A DNA stretch of 15,093 nucleotides from Pseudomonadota bacterium. Its GTDB lineage: Bacteria; Pseudomonadota; Alphaproteobacteria; Sphingomonadales; Sphingomonadaceae. Below, one piece after another: positions 7,394 through 13,977 of the stretch (position 1 is the first letter of the stretch; each line of letters starts with the position of its first letter). The stretch covers positions 1 to 15,093 of the forward strand of contig JAEWKG010000218.1 of assembly GCA_023386135.1 (NCBI GenBank). Reading direction: 5' to 3'. The position numbers were made by a program, and so were the translations under genes. Below the pieces are notes generated by a model that had not been told where the DNA came from, searched no databases, and was given only the letters and a program-made list of their open reading frames with translations.

Positions 7394-8311
7394 ATGACCG
7401 ACACGCCGAATGACCAGCAGCTGGTCGCCGATCTCCTCGCGCTGCTCGACCCCAAGCCGCTGGGCGACGACCGCTTCGAAGGCCCCCGCAAGAAGGGCGG
7501 CGTCGGCCGCGTATTCGGCGGGCAGGTGATCGCCCAGGCGCTGATCGCGGCCGAGCGCACCGTCGATCCGGACCGCGCGGCGCACTCGCTCCATGCGTAC
7601 TTCCTGCGCGGCGGGAGCGAGGATCACCCGATCCAGCTCGCCGTCGACCGTCAGCTCGACGGCGGCAGCTTTTCCAACCGTCGCGTGGTCGCGAGCCAGC
7701 CTGATGCGGATGGCGCCATGCAGCCGATTCTCAACCTCGCGGCCAGCTTCCAGAAGCACCAGCCTGGCCTTGAGCACGAGCGGATCGAGGTGCCGCAAGT
7801 GCCCTCGCCCGACGAACTCGAGAGCGACGAGGTGCTGCGCCTGCAGGTCGCCGAGAAGATGCCCGAGCGCGCCCGCCGCCTGTTCACCGAGCCGCGCCCG
7901 ATCGAGATCAAGGCCGCGACCGGGCGCCATTGGCTGACCGAGGGCCCGCAGGAGCCGGTGCAGAACTCGTGGTTCCGCGCCCGCGCGCCGCTGCCCGACG
8001 ATCCGGTGATCCACCGCGCGGTGCTTGCCTACTTGAGCGACATGCAGCTCCTCGGCACCAGCATCATGCCGCACGGCCTGTCGTGGATGCGCGGTGAGGT
8101 GAAGAGCGCCAGCCTCGACCACGCGATCTGGTTCCACGCCCCGTTCCGCGCCGACGAATGGCTGCTCTACCATTGCGAGAGTCCGTGGTCGGGCGGCAGC
8201 CGCGGGTTCAACACCGGGCAGATCTTCCAACACGGCCGGCTCGTCGCCAGCGTCGCGCAGGAAGGGATGATCCGGCGAATGGAGCCGCGCGCGCGTCAAA
8301 CCGGGGCGTGA
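7394..8311 (+). CDS. tesB: Acyl-CoA thioesterase II
   Basis: Hydrolyses medium- and long-chain acyl-CoA to free fatty acid and CoA; a cytoplasmic double-hotdog enzyme. The length of 305 aa is slightly above E. coli TesB (about 286). The N-terminal hotdog shows VFGGQVIAQAL (40-50) and LHAYFLRGG (66-74). The C-terminal half has the catalytic Asp (D216 in YLSDMQLLGT), SLDHAIWFHAPFRADEW (240-256), and Gln289 in VAQEGMIRR. At the position of the E. coli catalytic Thr, this protein appears to have Ser240, a conservative change. The gene follows the JmjC-like gene by 32 bases and may be part of that operon, but a functional link is not established. Confidence 0.93.
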   Translation: MTDTPNDQQLVADLLALLDPKPLGDDRFEGPRKKGGVGRVFGGQVIAQALIAAERTVDPDRAAHSLHAYFLRGGSEDHPIQLAVDRQLDGGSFSNRRVVASQPDADGAMQPILNLAASFQKHQPGLEHERIEVPQVPSPDELESDEVLRLQVAEKMPERARRLFTEPRPIEIKAATGRHWLTEGPQEPVQNSWFRARAPLPDDPVIHRAVLAYLSDMQLLGTSIMPHGLSWMRGEVKSASLDHAIWFHAPFRADEWLLYHCESPWSGGSRGFNTGQIFQHGRLVASVAQEGMIRRMEPRARQTGA

Positions 8312-8313
8312 AA

Positions 8314-8328
8314 CTAACCCGGTCTTAA
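8314..8328 (+). promoter_or_regulatory. CtrA-like binding site
   Basis: CTAA (8314-8317), seven bases, then TTAA (8325-8328) followed by CC. This matches the alphaproteobacterial CtrA consensus TTAA-N7-TTAA at 7 of 8 positions, and the spacing is exact. It lies directly after the tesB stop and 48 bases before the start of the PilZ-XRE gene, where an operator would be expected. CtrA control of motility and c-di-GMP genes is common in alphaproteobacteria, which makes the placement sensible. It is still a motif match only. Confidence 0.5.
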
Positions 8329-8376
8329 CCCCGATCCGCGATTCTTGCGGCCCTCAAGGCCACGAAGGAATCGCCG

Positions 8377-9006
8377 GTGACGTTTGCAGCCCGTTTCGAC
8401 AATGACGCCGCCGAGCGCCGCGACGATGGCCGTCGCACGCTGCTGCTCGGGGTGACCGGCCAGTTCGCGCGCGGGCCCGGCGCGGTGACGGTCCACAACA
8501 TCTCCGCCACCGGACTGCTCATCGAAACCGAAGCGTCGCTTGCCGAGGGCGACACCTTCGCGGTCGACCTGCCCGAAGCCGGCGAGCAAAGCGCCGAGAT
8601 CGTGTGGGCCGACGCGCCGATGTTCGGCTGCCGCTTTGCCGAGCCGCTCGGAGCCGCCGCACTGGCCGCAGCTCAGTTGCGCAGCGACCCGCCCGAGGCG
8701 CTTCAGGACGCGGGCGACGATTTCGGCGCGCGCCTCCACCGCCTGCGCCGCGAGCGCGGCCTGTCGCTCGGCGAAATCGCCGCGCGCCTGGGAGTCAGCA
8801 AGCCGACCGTGTGGGCATGGGAGCACGGCAAGTCGCGCCCCGTCGAACGCCGCCTTGCCGCGCTGGCCGACGCGCTCGGGGTCACCCCCGGCGGCCTCGA
8901 ACCGGCCCCTTCTGGCCCCAATGCAGAGCTCGAGCAGAGCCGTCGCAAGATTGCCGCAGCGTACGGCATCGAACCGTCGCGCGTGCGCATCATGATCGAA
9001 CTGTAA
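8377..9006 (+). CDS. PilZ - XRE-type helix-turn-helix fusion regulator
   Basis: A 209-aa protein joining an N-terminal PilZ domain to a C-terminal XRE helix-turn-helix. The c-di-GMP motif of PilZ is complete: R15-x3-R19 (in ERRDDGRR), then N41-x-S43-x2-G46 (NISATG), and the domain ends in FGCRF (83-87). The HTH lies at about 116-170 (FGARLHRLRRERGLSLGEIAARL, then SKPTVWAWEHGKSRP). After a Pro-rich joint there is a C-terminal segment of about 30 aa. The obvious reading is a DNA-binding protein whose activity is set by c-di-GMP; this is inferred from the domains. The GTG start at 8377 is supported by GAAGGA at 8364-8369, 7 bases upstream. A CtrA-like box precedes it, and the next gene encodes a GGDEF-family protein. 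Confidence 0.9.
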   Translation: MTFAARFDNDAAERRDDGRRTLLLGVTGQFARGPGAVTVHNISATGLLIETEASLAEGDTFAVDLPEAGEQSAEIVWADAPMFGCRFAEPLGAAALAAAQLRSDPPEALQDAGDDFGARLHRLRRERGLSLGEIAARLGVSKPTVWAWEHGKSRPVERRLAALADALGVTPGGLEPAPSGPNAELEQSRRKIAAAYGIEPSRVRIMIEL

Positions 9007-9258
9007 GGCGATCGTCCGGGTAAAACCGCTTGCAACAGCTTGCGAAATGGCAAAAGACGATCGTGGTTAACGAGTCGTTTTTAGCAATGTAATCAAATAG
9101 TTAGTTCAAGCTAACGATACCAGCTAACAGCGTTTCGGCAACTACGGAGGGGCACGTCGCTTTTTCGGTTTCGTCCCGCGTTAGGCTTGCCTGACGCGGT
9201 CGGGGGCACACCGATTCGTTCGCATTGGGAGCGCGCGAACCGGGCAGCGGGGGCGCGG
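9007..9258. other. AT-rich intergenic region with short repeats
   Basis: This 252-bp stretch contains no convincing gene. Its middle is strikingly AT-rich: 30 of 80 bases at 9051-9130 are G or C, against clearly GC-rich neighbours. It holds two copies of CGATCGT (9009-9015 and 9058-9064), GCTTGC twice (about 9028 and 9038), AGCTAAC twice (9109-9115 and 9122-9128, 13 bases start to start), and an inverted repeat GTTAG-N6-CTAAC (9100-9115). A weak CtrA-like half site, TTAA-N7-TTTT, is at 9067-9081. It probably holds the promoter and operator of the GGDEF gene, though I cannot fix a -35/-10 pair. A small RNA cannot be excluded. Confidence 0.5.
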
Positions 9259-10137
9259 ATGCGCATGTGGGGCAATATCTCGCCGGGCGAATGCTCGGCC
9301 CTGTACCGGCTGGTAGCGACCAGCCCGACCGACCTGGTGATCAAGACCGACCGGCGTGGGCGGATCGTCCACGCGACGCCGGCCAGCGCGGCGCTCGGCA
9401 TGGCGTTCCCGGGCGATCCGCTCGGCCGACATATCCTCGAACTGGTCCATCCCTCCTACGCCGACATCGTCATCGCCGAGCATAGCGCGGCGATGGCGGG
9501 CAGCGTCAGCAGCGGGTGGATCGAACTCATCGCCACCGCACAGGACGGCAGCGAGCGGTGGATGGAGCTGAAGCTGGGCGCCCTGCCTGACCTAAGCGGC
9601 GCGCTCGGCATCATGCGTTCGATCGAGGACCGCCGCAGCCTCGAGAACCGGCTGTTCGTCGCCTCGCTGACCGATCCTCTCACCGGCCTCAGCAACCGCG
9701 CGGCGTTCACCCGCATGCTGTCGCATTTGGTCGAGAGCGGGACCGCAGGTCGCCTCGCCTTGTTCGATCTCGACCACTTCCGCACCATCAACCTGCGTCA
9801 CGGCCACAGCGGCGGTGACCGGGTGCTGATCGCCTTCGCCCGCCTGCTCCAGAGCCTGTTGCGCGCCGACGACATCCTGAGCCGGATCGATGGCGGCACG
9901 TTCGGCGTCCTCCTCCCCGATGCTGGCCGCGACCAGGCCCTTGCCGTCTGTGACCGCGTGATCGACGCGATGGGGGACATGGGAGCAAGCACGAAGGGCG
10001 GGCATCCGCTCACCGCAAGCGCAGGTGTCGCACCCTTCGCGGGCAGCGCCGACCGCACCTTGCGCGAGGCCGAACTCGCCCTGCTGGCGGCCAAAGCGCA
10101 CGGCCGCGCGCAGGTGAAAAACGCGCGCTACGCCTGA
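9259..10137 (+). CDS. PAS-like/GGDEF protein with degenerate active site (DGGTF)
   Basis: A 292-aa protein. Residues about 10-125 look like a PAS sensor (ALYRLVATSPTDLVIKTDRRG, then HILELVHPSYAD). Residues about 130-290 form a GGDEF domain: SLTDPLTGLSNRAAF (136-150), LFDLDHFRTIN (168-178), GHSGGDRVL (182-190). The signature is broken: residues 211-215 read DGGTF where GGDEF is expected, so the catalytic acid pair is lost. The usual Asp after IN is Leu179. The inhibitory-site motif RxxD is kept (R202-D205). It is therefore probably not a diguanylate cyclase but may still bind c-di-GMP. The start is uncertain: ATG 9259 has a G-rich upstream stretch, ATG 9265 is close by, and a TTG at 9187 would add 24 residues without a ribosome binding site. 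No signal peptide is seen, so it is likely cytoplasmic. Confidence 0.88.
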   Translation: MRMWGNISPGECSALYRLVATSPTDLVIKTDRRGRIVHATPASAALGMAFPGDPLGRHILELVHPSYADIVIAEHSAAMAGSVSSGWIELIATAQDGSERWMELKLGALPDLSGALGIMRSIEDRRSLENRLFVASLTDPLTGLSNRAAFTRMLSHLVESGTAGRLALFDLDHFRTINLRHGHSGGDRVLIAFARLLQSLLRADDILSRIDGGTFGVLLPDAGRDQALAVCDRVIDAMGDMGASTKGGHPLTASAGVAPFAGSADRTLREAELALLAAKAHGRAQVKNARYA

Positions 10138-10153
10138 CTCCAAGCAAGCGTTC

Positions 10154-10187
10154 TTGACAAGCGGCGGGCGGTTTTTCGAAGTTAATT
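10154..10187 (+). promoter_or_regulatory. Possible promoter for the small gene downstream
   Basis: A perfect -35 box TTGACA is at 10154-10159, in the 110-bp gap after the GGDEF gene. The -10 is poor: TTAATT at 10182-10187 is 22 bases away and GAAGTT at 10178-10183 is a weak match. I would treat this as a hint that the small gene may have its own promoter. Confidence 0.25.
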
Positions 10188-10247
10188 CAACGCGTAGGGA
10201 ACCAAGCCCGCGCTCGTTCGCTCTGCCTGCCAAAGGTGGAACTCGGG

Positions 10248-10509
10248 GTGATTGAGCTGACCGCCCCCGGCCGCGCCGAGCTCGTGGTGGAGGCGCTCAA
10301 GCGCGTTGGACCGCCCCCAAGGAAGCGCGCTACTTTACGCGCACGCCGTGCTCGACGTGATCCACTCCGAATGCTGGAACCGCGAGGCGATCCGCCCTGC
10401 GGTCGAAGAAGACCCGCGCCGCGCCACCGCGATCGTCAACGGCGCGCTCATCCGCCTCAAGTGCGGCGGGCGCTGCTTCGATGCCCACCGCGAACGGCTG
10501 TGGGGCTGA
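10248..10509 (+). CDS. Small unknown protein, reading frame shifted at a C5 tract
   Basis: I do not recognise this gene. Coding-like sequence starts at GTG 10248 (AAGGTGGA at 10233-10240 is a good ribosome binding site; GTG 10236 is an alternative) and reads IELTAPGRAELVVEALKRVG. At 10314-10318 there are five C. Past them the natural-looking protein continues in the next frame, QGSALLYAHAVLDVIHSEC and on to FDAHRERLWG, stopping at 10507-10509. Skipping one C gives a single protein of about 86 aa. Without a shift, only a 67-aa product from TTG 10306 (to 10509) would carry the second part. It may be a real mutation, a sequencing error, or +1 frameshifting at CCC-C. The second part has three Cys and two Trp. 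The stop codon lies in a dyad shared with gatB. Confidence 0.55.
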
Positions 10510-10524
10510 GCCCGCCGCTCAGCC
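10504..10524. repeat. Perfect dyad spanning two convergent stop codons
   Basis: GGCTGAGC (10504-10511) and GCTCAGCC (10517-10524) form a perfect 8-bp stem with the loop CCGCC. Each arm contains one stop: TGA of the small gene at 10507-10509 and, on the other strand, TGA of gatB at 10519-10521. No T-run follows on either strand, so it is not a classical intrinsic terminator, but it could act as a two-way stop or protect the 3' ends. Confidence 0.6.
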
Positions 10525-12027
10525 GTCGAGCTTGGCCTTCAAGAGCTGGTTGACCACGGCGGGGTTACCCTTGCCCGCCATCGCCTTCATCGTCTGGCCG
10601 ACGAAGAAGCCGAACAGCTTGTCCTTGCCGCCGCGATATTCGGCGACCTTGTCGGCGTTCTGGCCAAGGACCTCATCGATCACCGCCTCGATCGCGCCGG
10701 TGTCGGACTGCTGCTTAAGCCCTTCGGTCTCGGCGATCTCAGAGGGCTCGCGGCCGGTCTTGAGGACGATCTCGTAGATCTCCTTCGCCTGCCCGCCGGA
10801 GATTTCGCCGGCGGCCTGCATGCCCAGGATCGCCGCCTGCGCCGCGGCGGTCGCGTGCGCCGGGTTGGCCTCGGGCCCAAGCGCCTTGAGCACGCCCGGC
10901 GCCACCGAGAGCGACCAGTTGGCGACCTGGGTGGCGACATGCTTCTCGCTCTTGCCGAGCTTCGCGGCGGTAGCACCGAGCAACTGCTCGAACCGGGCGA
11001 ATGTCTCCACCTCAGCGGTCAATTCGCGCGCGTTGTATGCCGACAATCCCAACTCTTCGACGTAACGTGCCTTCTTGGCATCGGGCAGCTCGGGCAGACT
11101 GTCGCGGCACTCGCTGAGGAACGCCTCGTCGAGTTCGAGCGGAAGCAAGTCGGGATCGGGGAAGTAGCGATAGTCGTGCGCGTCTTCCTTCGAGCGCATC
11201 GAGCGGGTGGTGCCAGTGCCGGGGTCGAACAGCCGCGTTTCCTGGACCACGCTGCCGCCGTCCTCGATCAGGTCGACCTGGCGGCGCGCCTCGTGCTCGA
11301 TCGTCGCCATGACGAAGCGGACCGAATTGACGTTCTTGGTTTCGGTCCGGGTGCCGAACTCGTCGCCAGGCTTGCGTACGCTGACGTTGACGTCGGCGCG
11401 CATCGAACCCTCTTCCATGTTGCCGTCGCACGAGCCGACGTAGCGCAGGATCGAGCGCAGCTTGCGCACATAGGCCCCCGCCTCGGCCGGCGAGCGCATG
11501 TCGGGCCGGCTGACGATCTCCATTAGCGCGACGCCGCTGCGGTTGAGATCGACGTAGGACATGCTCGGATGCTGGTCGTGCATCAGCTTGCCCGCGTCCT
11601 GCTCGACGTGGATGCGCTCGATACCGATTGTTTTGTCGGCGGGGATGCCGGCCTTCTCGTCCGCCTCGATCGTCAGCGTGCCCTCGCCCACCAGCGGGTG
11701 GTAGAGCTGGCTGATCTGATAGCCCTGCGGCAGGTCGGCGTAGAAGTAGTTCTTGCGGTCGAACCGGCTCCAGCGGTTGATCTGCGCCTCGATCGCCATG
11801 CCGGTACGCACCGCCTGGCGGATGCACTCGCGGTTGGGAACCGGCAGCATCCCCGGCATCGCCGCGTCCACCAGGCTGACCTGGCTATTCGGCTCCGCCC
11901 CGAATGCGGTCGAGGCGCCCGAGAACAGCTTGGCGTTGGAGGTGACCTGCGCGTGGACTTCGAGGCCGATCACGACCTCCCATTCGCCGGTCGCGCCCTG
12001 GATGCGGTAGGTGGAGGTACTGGTCAT
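10519..12027 (-). CDS. gatB: Asp-tRNA(Asn)/Glu-tRNA(Gln) amidotransferase subunit B
   Basis: Kinase/transamidase subunit of GatCAB. It activates the carboxylate of misacylated Glu-tRNA(Gln) or Asp-tRNA(Asn) with ATP and adds ammonia delivered from GatA. The 502-aa length is standard. Clear family blocks are WEVVIGLEVHAQVTSNAKLFSGAS near the N-terminus, FDRKNYFYADLPQGYQISQ, and YVDLNRSGVALMEIVSRPD followed by GNMEEGSMRADVNVS. The C-terminal tRNA-binding YqeY-like tail ends in FFVGQTMKAMAGKGNPAVVNQLLK. Usual GatB has Pro in NRxGxPL where this one has Ala. The ATG is preceded on the minus strand by an AGGCGGG-like ribosome binding site, 31 bases after the upstream methyltransferase stop. It is the last gene of the gat operon and converges with the small gene. 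Confidence 0.97.
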   Translation of the reverse strand: MTSTSTYRIQGATGEWEVVIGLEVHAQVTSNAKLFSGASTAFGAEPNSQVSLVDAAMPGMLPVPNRECIRQAVRTGMAIEAQINRWSRFDRKNYFYADLPQGYQISQLYHPLVGEGTLTIEADEKAGIPADKTIGIERIHVEQDAGKLMHDQHPSMSYVDLNRSGVALMEIVSRPDMRSPAEAGAYVRKLRSILRYVGSCDGNMEEGSMRADVNVSVRKPGDEFGTRTETKNVNSVRFVMATIEHEARRQVDLIEDGGSVVQETRLFDPGTGTTRSMRSKEDAHDYRYFPDPDLLPLELDEAFLSECRDSLPELPDAKKARYVEELGLSAYNARELTAEVETFARFEQLLGATAAKLGKSEKHVATQVANWSLSVAPGVLKALGPEANPAHATAAAQAAILGMQAAGEISGGQAKEIYEIVLKTGREPSEIAETEGLKQQSDTGAIEAVIDEVLGQNADKVAEYRGGKDKLFGFFVGQTMKAMAGKGNPAVVNQLLKAKLDG

Positions 12028-12058
12028 GCCCGCCTGCTAATCGCGGCGGCGCGTTTGC

Positions 12059-13033
12059 TCAAGCCTTGGCCGGCTCCAGCACGAACCATCCCGCCTCGCC
12101 CTCGCCGGCGGCGTTGTGCGCCAGTGCCTCGCGTTCGAACGCCGCCAATTGCGCCGGATCAAACGGCAGGGTGTTGGCGCGCCCGTCCGGCTCGTTCATC
12201 GGAATGCCGCGCTCATAGGCCTCGCTCCACGCGATCGACCAGCCCATGCCGTCGAACCCATGCCCGGTGCAGCGGAACCCCGACCGCTCTGCGAGGCCGA
12301 GAAAGGCGGCCGTTGTGAAGAGGTAGAAGTGCCGCGGCGGATCGAGCTGCGCCCAGCTCGTCCCGTACCGCTCCCACGCCCACGGCTGGAGCAGCGGGAT
12401 GCGCACAAGCACGCGCCCGCCAGGTTTGAGGCGGCCGCGGGCCTGTTCCAGCAGTTCCCCCGGCCGCTCCACGTGCTCGAGCGAGTGATGCATGGTGATG
12501 AGGTCGAAGCGGTCCGTGCATCCAGCGAGGTCGCCTCGCATCAGCCGGATGCCGCTGGCCGTGCGCCCGTCGCGCCAAGCCGGCAGGAACGGGTCGATTC
12601 CCGACAGGTCGCTGAAGCCGAGCGCGGCCAGCGCCTCGAGCCGGGCGCCCTCACCGCAGCCGACATCGAGCACGCTGTCGCTCATCCGCAGCTCCGGCAC
12701 CGCGGCGATCCACGGCTCGGCCCCGCGCTTGAGCCGGTCGAGCAAACCCGCGCCAGCGGGCATCCGCGCTGGCCGGCCGATAATCGCGCGCGCCGCAAGC
12801 CGCCGGGCGACACGCTTCAGCGCCGAAACGCCACCTGCGTTGTTGAACGAGTAATATGCGCCCGGCGGATAATGCCGGGCCATGTCGCCCGGAAAGTCGG
12901 CAATCTGCAACGTGCCGCATGTCGCACAGCGTCGATATGCGAACTCTTCTCGAGTGCCGAACATCATCTCGCGCGCCGATAGTGCCGAATCGAGCTCGCT
13001 CGACTGGCAAACCCGACAGGCCGCCAGGCTCAC
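12059..13033 (-). CDS. Class I SAM methyltransferase with N-terminal zinc-ribbon cysteines
   Basis: A 324-aa protein. Four cysteines near the N-terminus, C6-x2-C9 and C36-x2-C39 (ACRVC and RRCATC), suggest a zinc ribbon, a layout common in methyltransferases of surface-polysaccharide and secondary-metabolite clusters. The SAM-binding core follows: motif I VLDVGCGEGARLEAL (121-135), acidic residue D147 in SGIDPF, then FDLITMHHSLEHVERP (176-191) and LKPGGRVLVRIP (202-213). The GTG start at 13033 overlaps the stop of the upstream methyltransferase as GTGA, so the two are coupled. No strong ribosome binding site is present, which fits coupling. The substrate is unknown. Lying between gatA and gatB, it shares their transcript, but nothing shows it methylates tRNA. 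Confidence 0.87.
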   Translation of the reverse strand: MSLAACRVCQSSELDSALSAREMMFGTREEFAYRRCATCGTLQIADFPGDMARHYPPGAYYSFNNAGGVSALKRVARRLAARAIIGRPARMPAGAGLLDRLKRGAEPWIAAVPELRMSDSVLDVGCGEGARLEALAALGFSDLSGIDPFLPAWRDGRTASGIRLMRGDLAGCTDRFDLITMHHSLEHVERPGELLEQARGRLKPGGRVLVRIPLLQPWAWERYGTSWAQLDPPRHFYLFTTAAFLGLAERSGFRCTGHGFDGMGWSIAWSEAYERGIPMNEPDGRANTLPFDPAQLAAFEREALAHNAAGEGEAGWFVLEPAKA

Positions 13034-13977
13034 GCGTTGACCCGCATCCAGAAGCTGCCCGGCTCGTCACTCGCGCCGGTCATCGGGCAGACGCGATGGA
13101 ATGCTTCCCAGTGATTGTGCTTCAGCCAGTTGGTCGCACACAGCACCGAGAAGCGCTCGTTGTATGCGAGGAACGCCTCGAGCAGGTACTGCTCGTTCCA
13201 CAGCCGCCGCTCGGCACGCAGCCATGCCTCGGGGTAGTCGCGCGGCGTGAAGATGTCGTGGACGTGGATAAGCACGCCGGGGGCGAGGCCGGGGAGGATT
13301 TCCTGAAATTCGCGCAGCACGTCGCCATAGGGGCGAATGACGTGGCTGCTGTCGATGAACAGGATGTCGTTCTCGGCGAGGTCCGCGAAGCGCGCCAGGT
13401 CGACCGTCTCAACCCTCTCGCGCACCACCGCGACGCCGGTCGATTCCAGCCACGGCATTTCGTACGGCTCGATGCAGGTCACGTCACAACGGTAGGTCGC
13501 ATCGTCGGCGCGATTGGCCGAGATCGCCTTGAGCGCCATCAGCGTCGAATTGCCCGAGCCGATCTCCACAATCCGTCTCGGGCGAAAGGTGCGGATGAGG
13601 CTGTAATAGATCTCCGCGTCTCCCGGCCCGAACATCGGGTTCAGGTATCCGAACTCGGCCGGCGAAGGCTTCTCCTGCGGCAGCGTACGCAACTCGTCGG
13701 CGTAACTGAACCGCTCCAACAGCGCGAGCTGGCCCGCCGCGTTTAGATCGATTCCCGGCAACGCCCGCTCACGCGCGGTGTCCCGCGGCAGGTGCGCCTC
13801 GGCGTAGGTCGGTTCGTAATAATGGTCCGAGCGGAGTTGAAAGCCCGAACGGTCGGCAAACGCCTGCCATCGAGGCAACGCCTGCCGGTGACGGGCGAGA
13901 AAGCGCAACGCGGGCCTCAGTGCGGTGCCCAGCAGCACCGCGGCTCGATCCGCGAGCGCTTGCCGCGCTGTTACCAC
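13030..13977 (-). CDS. Class I SAM methyltransferase (Methyltransf_24 / CmcI-like)
   Basis: A 315-aa protein of a different methyltransferase subfamily from its neighbour. Motif I is RRIVEIGSGNSTLMALKAI (134-152), D209 begins DSSHV (209-213), and HVHDIFTPRDYP lies at 238-249. The D/H-rich arrangement (D209, H212, H238, H240, D241) recalls the metal-linked O-methyltransferase/CmcI-like group. The open frame reaches back to 14250, but that part reads out of frame through gatA. The GTG at 13977, overlapping the gatA stop by 7 bases, is the likely start; GTG at 13938 is an alternative. It is translationally coupled to gatA upstream and to the zinc-ribbon methyltransferase downstream. Substrate unknown. 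Confidence 0.86.
   Translation of the reverse strand: MVTARQALADRAAVLLGTALRPALRFLARHRQALPRWQAFADRSGFQLRSDHYYEPTYAEAHLPRDTARERALPGIDLNAAGQLALLERFSYADELRTLPQEKPSPAEFGYLNPMFGPGDAEIYYSLIRTFRPRRIVEIGSGNSTLMALKAISANRADDATYRCDVTCIEPYEMPWLESTGVAVVRERVETVDLARFADLAENDILFIDSSHVIRPYGDVLREFQEILPGLAPGVLIHVHDIFTPRDYPEAWLRAERRLWNEQYLLEAFLAYNERFSVLCATNWLKHNHWEAFHRVCPMTGASDEPGSFWMRVNA

Noticed and set aside
9067..9081. Second CtrA site, TTAA-N7-TTTT
   Set aside because: Only the first half matches the consensus, in AT-rich DNA where such matches are common.
9187..9258. TTG start of the GGDEF protein at 9187
   Set aside because: No ribosome binding site and an unconvincing 24-residue extension; ATG 9259 is preferred, though not proven.
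10855..11827. Open frames on both strands inside gatB (10855-11526 and 11012-11827)
   Set aside because: gatB is unambiguous along its whole length; these are shadow frames.
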